A stretch of 64,000 bases of DNA, from the NCBI GenBank assembly GCA_947172415.1, contig OX359200.1:1862501-1926500 (forward strand), given 5' to 3'. Position 1 is the first letter of the stretch. The number at the start of each line of letters is the position of its first letter. Both the position numbers and the translations under genes were made by a program. The stretch is from Chondrosia reniformis. Its lineage: Eukaryota; Porifera; Demospongiae; Chondrillida; Chondrillidae. The notes beneath the pieces are model-generated. The model saw only the letters and a list, made by a program, of their open reading frames with translations, did no database searches and had not been told where the DNA came from. This document shows, one piece after another, positions 50,230 through 61,700 of the stretch.

Positions 50230-52240
50230 TCATGCTAATTTCCCTTGTACTTGAGAGAGTATCATACTAATTTCCCTTCTACGTGAGAGAGAGAGCAAGT
50301 TCAGTTGACTCCGCATCTCCTCAGTGTCACTTCTAGGGGGCTTTTTCAGGATCACCCGAAGTGCGTAATTTTGCACGCCTTCCAATCTGCTGGTGAGAGC
50401 TGTCCCACAGTGGTGCCAGACCACTGAGCAATACTCAAAGTGGAGAAGGACAAATGACAGATACAGCATTCTTCTGATGTGACAGGGGAGATAGGAACTG
50501 GCTCTTCTGGTGGCTGCAATTTTACATAGACATGTCCTCCTCATATTATCAATGTGAGAGTGCCAACGCAGGTATTTCAGCATGTTGGTACGAGGCTGTG
50601 GAATATGTAGATTATTTGCTCCACGTGTACAAGAGTAAAAACACGAGTTCCTCACAAACTTATCCCTCAGATACTGGGTGGCCCTGCCAATTAAACATTG
50701 ATGTACCTGACTCAGCATATGATTTTGGCGCCTCTGAGCCAGGGCAGTCCAATTTAACTGCTTCCTCAGGAAAGCACTTGGTGTACGTGGGGGTTGGTTT
50801 AGGATAACCCTCATAGAATAGTTTTGTACTCTCTCCAATCTCAAAGAAAGTGCCTGGCTACATGGGTGTCAAACAGTTGAACAATATTGGAGATGTGGAA
50901 GAACCAAGGTGTTGTACAGTAGCTTTCAAGTATCTACCGAAAGATATCTACTAACTTATCGTATACTGTTGATAGCAACAAAAGCTTTTTTTCGGGAGGC
51001 AAGTATGTGACTCTTCCAACTAAGATCATCATCAATATATAAGAAGACCAAGATATTTCACGAAGCTAACTGATGGCACTATTTCATCAGACAGCTCAAG
51101 TGAACATCTTGCCCTGACCTCATTACCTTACTCCCTACTGAGTTTTACTAACATTAATCTTGAGATGGTTGCATTCTGCCCAACGAACAACTTCATGCAG
51201 CTAGATCATTGTTAAGTGATGCTGTAACTTCATTTATATCTTTACCTGAACAGTAAATGGCCACATCATATGCATACATATTTATGTTGCACTTACTGGT
51301 CATTATTGGGAGATCATTTACAAAAACAAGAAATAGCAAAGGACCCAAGACAGAACCCTGGGGAACACCTCTCACTACTTCAACCCACTGAGACATCGTG
51401 CCATCCAATGCCACTCTCTGCTTCCTCCCTTTAAGATAGTTAGAAAACCACTGATACTCTTTACATTTAACTCCATAGCACAGCATCTTCTGAAGAAGTA
51501 AGCCATGGTCAATAGTGTCGAAGGCTTTACTTAAATCTACAAAGACAGCTCCAACACATTCTATTTTATCCAATGCATTACGCCAATCGTCAATAGTCTT
51601 CAAAATATATCCTGAGTACAGTGGGAAGGTCGAAAACCAGATTGATTTGGATGAAGCAGAGAATTGGTAACAAGATAGCTATAGAACTGCCCAAAAACAA
51701 AGGACTCAAAAACCTTTGCTATCACTGGGATTACTGAGACAGGTCTGTAATCAGAGAAGCTTAGCAATAGTTACCTACGGAATAGGAATTACATTTGCCT
51801 CCTTCCACTCTGTAGGGATCTGACCCGAAGTTATAAAAAAGATAAAATGTTTTGTGACACTAGGAGATATCACAATAGATAGTGTTTTGAGAAGAGAGGC
51901 TGATATTCTATAACTTCCTTAATGCCCCCAAGACCTGTTCTTCTTTAAAGGGTATCACAAATACCAGAGGAAAGACTCCAAGGATTTTGAGTGGAATCAG
52001 AAACCTGTCCAGATCCTGTGGACAGGGCTGAAAAGTGGGCACTTAAGGTTCTACAAATCATTTCAGGATCCTCAACAGTACCCTGGCTAGTCTCAAGCTG
52101 GCAAACTCTACTTTGTGCTTTACGCCCTAACGCTTTATCTAGCTCCTTCCATGCTTGTCTTTAATTTTTTTCCATCCAATTTTGCATATATAGCATGATT
52201 ATTCTAAAACTGCGTAACTGCAGTATTGGAATCCTCCATA
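50230..52240 (-). mobile_element. Degenerate non-LTR retrotransposon (Jockey/CR1-like RT)
   Basis: The ORF at 51193-51603 carries reverse transcriptase motifs: VFVDLSKAFDTIDHG (motif A), GVPQGSVLGPLLFLVFVNDL (motif B) and YAYDVAIY in place of the expected [FY]ADD motif, so the first catalytic aspartate of motif C is lost. The frame at 50230-50844 holds the post-RT region twice: a block beginning LERVQNYSMRVILNQPPR and, further on, LEGVQNYALRVILKKPPR after CSVVWHHCGT. This implies two overlapping copies of the same family. Residual sense in 51650-52150 is broken by stops and frameshifts. No intact ORF remains, so the element is dead. It sits between two plus-strand genes. Confidence 0.85.
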
Positions 52241-52261
52241 CTCTTTGGTGTAATGTTGATT

Positions 52262-52262
<1 letters not shown>

Positions 52263-52302
<40 letters not shown>
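52263..52302. repeat. (TA)n microsatellite
   Basis: About 20 uninterrupted TA dinucleotides immediately upstream (in plus coordinates) of the region before the receptor gene. Confidence 0.95.
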
Positions 52303-52305
<3 letters not shown>

Positions 52306-52720
52306 TATAGTAGCTAGGTTAGATAATGTGATGTTATTGGAGGACGTGCTACTTGCATGTGTTGCATGATGATACAGGCACTCCAGTCTTTACAGTGTAC
52401 CAAGATATGTCAAATTAAAAATGCAACAGCAAGGCATTGTATCTGTAAAGGAGATCCAACCTAGATTGCCTCATGTGTATTACTTCAAAAAGATATATAA
52501 ATATAGAAAATGCTAATGGAAAGTTGGTATTATGAAGAATGGCAGTGAGTCAGCATATTTTTAGAGATGATGGTAAATCTGACATACGTATAGCTCTTAC
52601 TTACTTTAAATTGAAGCAGTAAAGCCCATACAACCTGAGTCATTGTAATGGCCTATATTAGAATCTATAAACTGTATGCATAACTGCGGTTGGATTATTA
52701 AAGCAAAAGCCGTCGGCTAG
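52303..52720 (+). other. 5' flank of the Ig/FN3 gene
   Basis: 418 bp of AT-rich sequence with no gene. The base composition turns CpG-bearing just before the ATG (AAAGCCGTCGGCTAG), the probable 5' UTR. No clear core promoter motif. Confidence 0.4.
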
Positions 52721-55700
52721 ATGGCGTCTTTCTGGATTTGTTTCACTTTTTACGCCTTTGTTGCTGAAAATGGTAAGAATATTGAATATGCAACAAGTTG
52801 GGCTAATTACTGCTTTGTTACTTAAGTTCCTTTCTTTCCTTTTTGTAACATTTCGAACATCTCGCGATCGGTATTTGTTTGTATAGTTTATTGTTTTATT
52901 ATCTTGTTTCCACTATCAACTAGCTATAGTTTATAATGGTCCATTGCTGTATAATCTTATATATATGTTTTGTGTATACGTATCTAACTCGATTTCCGTT
53001 TATATATAACATATACACCTCAGCCTAGAGCTTTTCTTATGTGGGTATTACGTATACAGAGACAGAGAAGTATAGATTTTGGATTTTGCATGAAAATATA
53101 ATTTCTTTTACCCATTTTAGCAGATTAGGTGAATACATTTTTGGTGCTCCGCGCAAACAAGTAGGACTATTGTTATAAAATCCCAATTATTCCGATGTTT
53201 TAAATACCCATACATATATCTAAGTGAATGCATACAGAGGCCTTTCAAAATTCAAAAAAATACATTAATCTTGATCAACAAAAATACTTTAAATTATATA
53301 ATACACATGTCATAATATTATAGTGAAGTTGCACTAGCATCCATATACATTGCTTAGTATATATATGTAAGATCTGCATGTGAGTAATTTAATTAAAGCA
53401 TTTCTATTACCAAACTCAGGTTAGCTGACCTGCATCAAATTTTTGATAACTATATTAATCCCAAGTGATTGGATATCATGATCAGCCTTTAAATTTGAAT
53501 TATCCCTGGACACACATTTGTAGTAGCTGTATATACAAGTCATTTGAAGTAAGATGGTTCTGATTAAATATATATATGATGTGTTTAGCCTACATAATTA
53601 TGACAAAGTTTAAGGGCATGCAGGCTTGAGAATTTGTAATTTTTAATGGCATTGTAAATAATTATACATATGTACTTTTCTGTTCAAAAGTAAGATCCTA
53701 TATAAATCCTCCTTGAAATTGTTATCTGTATAATATGTACTAGTTATTATAGTGAGTCCCACATATTTTTGCTATATATACATATATATGTAGTGCTCCC
53801 AAATATGGATATATAGACCGTGCCATAAAAACCTGTATTCACATTATGAGATAAGAAACCTATGGGTTCCTCCTCTTGGTCGTTCTCATGACAACAGCAT
53901 GGTCCCTCCCTTTTAGATAAGGGTCCTTAGACTTCACTGTACTGAAGTCTAAGCATTGGCATGCAATTTCTAGTTTTGCTCTAAGCCGTTATTGCTCATC
54001 ATATTTAATACGTATTTGATTTGTTCAGCTAGATGTGACATCCCATTCCCATTCATATGTCAACTGCATACTTACATAGAAGTGCGAAAATGGCATCTGG
54101 AACAAGGACATAACAGAGTGGGGCCTTTATCTATGTCATACAATGTCCCTTGTATGCAAGTTACCAAATGGTCTCTATGTGAATGCATGCAACCAACCAT
54201 CAGTATTCCTATATAGCTCCCTCTCAAGGCAAATCAAACCGCTGTGCTTATTAGCTGAGACTCCTTTAAGTTGCGAATTGAAGGAGGAGTTTGCAAACAA
54301 ACAAATCCCATAAATTATAAGATGTCTCATGGATTCTGATATACAGGAAAAAAATAATGTGAAATTAACAAAATATTGTGTATAATTATGCTCTTCTAAT
54401 CAACTACATGAACACTCAAATAGGAATGTGATTCTGAAGAAAGTGGCATCTTTAAACAGCAATGATTTTCAAGGTCCCAGCAAAAATACTATTAAATTGA
54501 AAAGGAAAGCATTGTATTGTATTCAGTCTATGAAAATATATTAGAGTTGAAGTGACTCCAGCACAACTTACTGGAATGATTTGTTTCTTTTAGCCTAAGG
54601 TTTCTTAATATATGTTATGTTAATACCTACAGTATTTGTATGCATAATTTAAATTTGCTGTTTTAAATGTATTGTTATAAGCATGCATAAATGATATTCT
54701 TAAAGGAATTAACTCAATAGTGACTTATATGTACATACGTATATACAAAACTGAATGTGATACTTCATGGATCATGTAATTAGATGTGACCTAAATTTGT
54801 TTTTGTAGTGCACGAAACTGCATCTCAAGCAATTACTACTATTTCAGTGGGCGATCCTTCCAATGAATTCAAAACTGCTACCATCACTGCAACACCTTCC
54901 ATTGGGCAAGCAGTAGAGCTACATTGTGACAGGGGTGATAGGTTTAAACAGTGGTACACTACAGGCAGCGAAGTAATACCCATTCCAAATGTAATCAGTA
55001 CAAAAAGTGGAAATACTAGAATATTGGCTTTCTCTTCATTTGCTCCAAGTTTTGCTGGAACATACACTTGTTTGGCATCTTCTAGTAGTGATACTCAGAC
55101 AAAGACAACCTACCCTGTGGTACTTGGTGAGTAATATATCCTATTTATCCATCCTAAAGTTGCACACGTTGAAGGCAGAATATTTTTTGGAAATTTATGC
55201 GTAATGTTTAAAAGCTGATGTTTTATATACACTCTACATTTGAATGTCTCCTATTATTTCATATATAATATTTAAATTTACAGCATTTCAAATTACATTT
55301 TTGACACTTACTTATAGTTAATCCTTCAGCAATTAATACACTAAGAGTTGGAAGGACTGATGATCCAACTACTCCTATCACTATAACACCTACCCTCAGC
55401 CAGCCTGTAAAGTTGGAATGTGACAGACAGACTACAGCTAAGAACTGGTATACTGGTGGAATGGCAGTGTCTAACACTCCTGGATTACTTAGCAACATAG
55501 ATATAACATCAGTTAGAACAATAACTATATCAGCATTTAGTCCAACTCATGCAAAGGGGTATACGTGTATTGTAGAGGATGCTACATCTCCTACATACCC
55601 TGTAATACTAGGTAAGGAATACATGTGTTAGAGTATCTTTTGTTTTTATATTGGTATAGGTTCTATAGTAATAAAACTCATTATGTTTAGCCAACAGTTG

Positions 55701-58700
55701 GGTTCTCCACTTGACAATAAAAATAAAATAAATGAGCTAACATGCACCAAAATGGATGAAACATTAATGAATTCCTTACATTCAGTACGTATGTGTATAC
55801 TTGGGTATATGGAACAGAACTACTTAATTTATGATCAGCTATGTAGAAAACACATCACTTCTGTGTTTGGGCACACCAGGATAACAGAAGTGGGGATGGT
55901 TACATTTTCCAGATGCATATATATGCTAGTCACTGTTGCGGCTAATCTATCCATACTTCTAACAAAGCTGCCATTAAAGCTAATTACTAGGAAAATACCA
56001 ATTTGCTTATAGGATCAGTCTTAAGTAGTGTAGGTCATACGGATTTATTTACAAAGTACGAAATGTGTAGAGCACCTGCATGGTCTATAATGCACTTAAA
56101 TACATGTATAGCACTTTAGTATCTACATAATATGATCAGTATATGTACATGCTTGCATGGGAATGCTAATATCAAGACAGAGACTATATATAGTACATAG
56201 TGGAGGCATTTTCTCTATATACTTCCATTGTCACAGAAACTCCACCTGCTGTAACTGTAATATCTCCACCATCTCAAGTTCAGAATGTTATGATAACTAA
56301 AAATGGAACATCCTTAACTGTTTCATGGACTACAGTATCTGATCCAGTTCATGTACTATTATATGTAGTTAGGTATTCAAATGATAGTGGTACTGAAACA
56401 GAACCACCGCCTGATGCTATGAAGAGATCAGGAATTACAGGTACATCAACTATACTAACAGGACTTGAATCTAATAGCACTTACTTTGTTTGGGTATCGG
56501 CTGAAATCCGTGGTGCTGGAGTTCAGGGACCTTACAGTCTGTCAGTTTCAAGTGGAAGTGAGATTAAATGATCAAATTGTGTTTTTTGTATGTATGTTAC
56601 AGAATGTTGTTATGGGTAACTTGAGGATGTACAAATTGGTTAAGCAATTACAGTACTTTAGTGTAATTGTGGACTTAGTCTAACTAGTGTGTCTGCACAT
56701 TTGCTATAATGTTAGCTGAATAAATTTCACTATACGTAATTATATCTATATATGTATACATATATATGTATGTGCAATAAACAATAATACATTTGATGTA
56801 TATTAATATGTATACGTAAACATATTGATCAGACACTATATAACTATAAATATAGGAAATTCAAAGGTTGCTTAATATATATGTATTGTACAATTAATCA
56901 GTCTTAATAAGTTCAAGTAATTATATAGGCAAAAATAGTACTAAACTAAAACTCTATTTGCCAGCTTCTGTGTATTTATCTTTCAGTTCCAGCTGTGGTT
57001 ACTGGAGTGTCAGTGTCCCCACTTAAGTAATTGTTTATTCTTAGGTGCCATTTTTCATAGCAAACTGAATTTTAATTATCATTTAAATGGCTCACATTAA
57101 TATCCAGTTCCAGGTTCTCCCACTAACCTCACGATATATCTTCCACCTGGGCTCTGTGACCAACTAATAGTTACTTGGATGGCACCATCTAGATCTAGTA
57201 CTGGAGGATCCGGATTATCTGTTAAATATAAAGTGTATAGAGAAAATGATTTAATACATACAATGCTAATTGTAACAAATACTACATGGAGTGATCTAAC
57301 AGCTAACACACAATACAATGTGCGAATAGTAGCCTTCAATGACTTGGGAGATGGAGGAGAGGTGACAGGAATGGGAAAAACAAGACCAAAAGGTTATTGA
57401 AAATATATATGTAATATATTGTGATAAGGTATAATCTATAATATATTTACCTTTACAATATAATAAATAATAAATAATATAATATAATAAGATTAATTGT
57501 CATGAACGGTACATTGTTCAAAGGTGCCCAGCACAGAGGCAGCATTGCCTTTTTGCATGGCCACTGAAATTTGTTGAGACAAGTAGCTTCGGGAGAGTGG
57601 ATCTCCAGTGATCCGGATCAGGCGTCTGCCCAATTCTGAGAGAAAATCACGGGCCCCCTGGCCAAACATGCCAGATGTCTTGACTGCCAGAAGGTCCACA
57701 TGGTGGGTCCTAGCCAGCTCTACATATTTGATGGTCTTCTTCATCTCAGCTGCGGTAGCTACTGCCCCTGCCTCCCTTGTTGCCAAAGCCATGTGGGAGG
57801 CTGCATAGGTGTCCGGGCAGGTGACGTGCCATACAAGTGTGCGTCCCACTTGCCAAGGAGTGACAGTGACACCATCTGGACGCTTACCATCTAGCCGGCT
57901 GAGGCCGGAGGGCTTGAGCAGGGATGGGATCTGTGCTCTTGCCAGGGACGTCTTGACAATGGCGTTAATTGCTGTATGTCCTGAAAGGCGCCCTGCACTC
58001 ATCCTGCAGCTAAGGCCATGTGTGGCAAGTTCATCCACACTCCCTCCGCATTGGCTACATAGGTGGGGACGGCAGAGGGGCACTCCGAGGCAGAGACCAA
58101 CAGCAATGCATACCACTTGGTCGTCCACATGAAGCCCCAGGGATGGCACAGGTAGTGCATTCAACCAAGCTCCAGACTCCCTACACTGAGCTGCCAGAAG
58201 TCTGGCTCGTGCCCTGGGGTCTGTCGCCGAGTTCAAAAGCTCCTGCTGCATTGCTTCTATGTGGGGTTTGTCCCAGGCTTTCTGCTTTTGCTTCATTGGG
58301 GTGGAGGGTGGTGGTTGCTGGTGTCCGCGCTTCCACTCGTTGCAGACCTCGTGGAGGAGGGGGGGGAGGATCTGTTACTCTGTCTGGGAGAATCCGGTAC
58401 ATGAGATCCTTGCACCCAGCAGCAGAAGCCAAAAAGGCAGATGGGGCAAGCTGGGTGGCTCTTCGGATCCCCAAGCCACCTTCCCCAACAGGAAGTGTAG
58501 CTTGCGTCCAGGTTGCAGAGTCGTCTAGGCTGACGTTCAAAATGGTGGCAAGGATTGAGCGCAGCTCCTGGTCAAACGTAGCCAGAACTGGTGAAAGACA
58601 GCAAGGGGCGGTTCTGAGGAAGTAAAGAATCTTAGGAATGGCAAATGATTGCCTCAGCAGCAGCAGAGCATCTTGCTTGTGAAAGTGGTGTAGCCTGGAT

Positions 58701-61700
58701 CCCATGGTCTTCAGGGCATGTAAGCTACTAGAGATGGCCGAATTGATTGATGTCAACTGACCAATGGGGGAACCAAGTAGGAAGGCATCTTCAGGCTTTA
58801 CCTTACACAGGCCTGGGGCTACTTGCAGCAAGAGGCTACCTGCCGAGTCCTCACCAATGAGCTCCGTCTTGGCACGGTTGAGGTGTAGACCCAAGTGAGC
58901 TGCCTGGCATTCAATGTACTGAAGGTCTTGTAGAACCTCCCCCTCGGTTCCACCAACTGTGCCATCATCAAGGTAGAAAACCCTGAATTCCGATTTCAAG
59001 TTTGCAATGAGGGGGTGGATGGTCAGGCAGAAAAGGAGGCTGCTTCTGCTCCCATAGATGTTCCAAAACCTAGTTGGAGTGGTTCTAGTAAAGAACCCAT
59101 CTGATCCAAGACAGCTCTACTTGCCACTTTTGCCACCAGGCATCGAAGGGTGCAGCCAACAGCGATGGGCCGCACACCGCCATCCTTCTTGTTCAATGCT
59201 GTCAGGGAAGCTCCAAAAAAGGGGCCGTGCTTGTGTAGGTGTATTCCCAGATAGCACGAGGTTGGTGAAGGAAGTGAGTGCTGTTTGCAATTTCTTCCCC
59301 CCAAAAGCCCTCAGTGTTGCTGATCAAGTCCTTCAGGTGCTGTGGCTGGAGTCTGTCCAGACCTCCGGCTAAACCCTTGGGAAATGATCTAATAGCTTGG
59401 GCCACATCCCGCTCTGTCACGACTAAAGGTTGTAGCCCATTCTCCTGAGGTGGTGCTGGGAACTCTGTGTCTGGATGGGAGGATGGGTGCTTGGCTAATA
59501 AAGCAGCTATGGTGGCGTCATTGTGTTCTGCAACAGAGTCCTCTGAGCAGACCAACCGTACTGCTCCTCTGAAATCACCCTCCTCCAGCTTAGTTGAGAC
59601 CCTGGTAACCAAGGAGCATGAAAGTTGAGGCTTCTTAAACAGGCGCTGGGGAGGGGGAGCATTAGAGCCAGAATTTGCGGCGAGTGTGGGGTCGCTTTCC
59701 TCTGCTAACTGTCGATTCACCAGCCTAGCAAGGTTCCAAGGTTTACCTTTATATATAACTTATTAGCTATGTACTCCTAGTGTACACTCCATTACATACG
59801 TACGTAAGTACATAAGTACATTTATGCATATAGGCATTATTAAATGGTTTATGTATATATAATCTTTATCTGGGTATTATCATACACTTGTTTTTATACA
59901 TGCAGCTCCTTCAATATCTTCACTTTCAGCCAGTTCATCAACCCAACTTATTATCACACTCACTGCACCAACTATATCATCTGCTCTTACTTACAAGTGT
60001 ACTCTAACTACAACTGTGAGTGGTCTGTCTCCAAAGACTGTAACTGGAGCAGTGTTGCAGTATACAGTGAATGATTTAAGTCCTTATGTTGCTTACACTG
60101 TTGAATGTACATCCTCAAATGGAGAAGATAGTTGTGATTCTAACATAAACAATATAAGAATGCCTTCAGCAGGTTAGTGGGTATGCAATGATATATATAT
60201 ATTTGTTAAAAACTAGGGGACTTCAAGATCATCATGAGTGGGTGGGGTCAATCCAGAGTCAACTAATGAGCGTAACCTTTAAAATGATCCAACAACCAAC
60301 CAAGATCAGACTTGATTGTGCAATTAACTCCTTGTTCACTGAAACATATACTGTATAGCTACAAGGAAGAAGAAGAAAATAAGATAAACCATGTAGTAGG
60401 ACTATTTTATATATTGCTATGCTGTTTCATACAAGTTTTGGGTAGTTAAAATTGTTCAAAAAAGCAAAATATCAATTTATTGTCAATTTTATGGTATAAC
60501 TCATAATACAATGAATATATATAGAATGGCCATGCTAGTTGTGTGTACATGGTTATATATACAAATGCATATAGTTGTAATGCAATCACTTTTTACAAAG
60601 TGGCTTAATTTTTAGAGTTAACAAAGATGCTTCAATATCCATATATATTAATGATTTATCTTCATTAATGTTAATAGTTCCCAGTGGACCTCCATGTAGT
60701 TTCAGTGCAAGTTTGACTTCGGATACCTCTCTCATACTTGCTTGGGATCCACCAGAAGAACATCGCAGAAATGGTGAAATTACTGGATATGTAATAAAGT
60801 ATCAGCAGACTAGTACCTCAAGTGCTGAAGAAATGAAAACAGTAGGAGGAGATGTCCGAGAACTGGAACTGAATGACGTGGGTACTGGGATAACTTACCA
60901 TTTCACTATTGCTGCTCGAACCATAAATGGTAGTGGACCTTTTGCTGCAATTTTGATTACTGTTGAAGGACGTGAGTCTGTACAAAATTACAATTTTAAT
61001 TTATGCAATAATTGGATGCTCACAGACTACTGACCATGATATGTATACTATTACGTATTCACTTTGTACAGTGCCTGGTCCAGTTGTGAACTTAAGAAGA
61101 AAAGTAACTGTTCCAACAGATGTTACTTTTGAGTGGGATCCACCAGTGCCAACAGGAAAACATGGTCCAATTGTTAGTTACACAGTTGTATATGGTGTGC
61201 TTGATGCTGATGGTACTGCAGTTGATCTAGCAAATGATTCCACTAGTGTTGAAATAAACCTTACAGGTATGTAAATATAATGGCGAGATCTCCTCTACTT
61301 GCACTATATATACTCACAAAACTATATATATTATAGTATACTTTGCCAGGTAGTATATCAATGTTTAATGACCTATAAACCTTATAATTATAATGAAACA
61401 CCAGGTTTTGTAAAATAATGAACACAGTTGTCTGCTTACATTGCACCCACTTTTATAATTTATACTACCATGCTGATGAAGGGAAAACCGAGTCAGATAC
61501 AGCAAAACCATACTAGATATAGCCTTGCATATTTCTATGAAGGTTTTTCAAGGCTAAGAGAAACTTACGAGGGACTCCATGCCTTGATAGTGTCATCCAA
61601 AGTAGCTCCCTGTCGACGGAGTCAAAAGCTTTGCTAAAGTCCACAAACACAGCATAGAGTATGGTGTTCTTTTCTTTGGCTTTCTCAAACAGTTATAGCT

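Noticed and set aside
56200-56571. Alternative end of the FN3 exon at the TGA after SGSEIK
   Set aside because: A GTGAG donor at 56558 in phase 1 fits every other junction of the gene, so the stop is most simply intronic.
57608-58625. Plus-strand ORFs of 60-200 codons across 57600-59370
   Set aside because: Antisense shadows of the GC-rich LINE on the minus strand.
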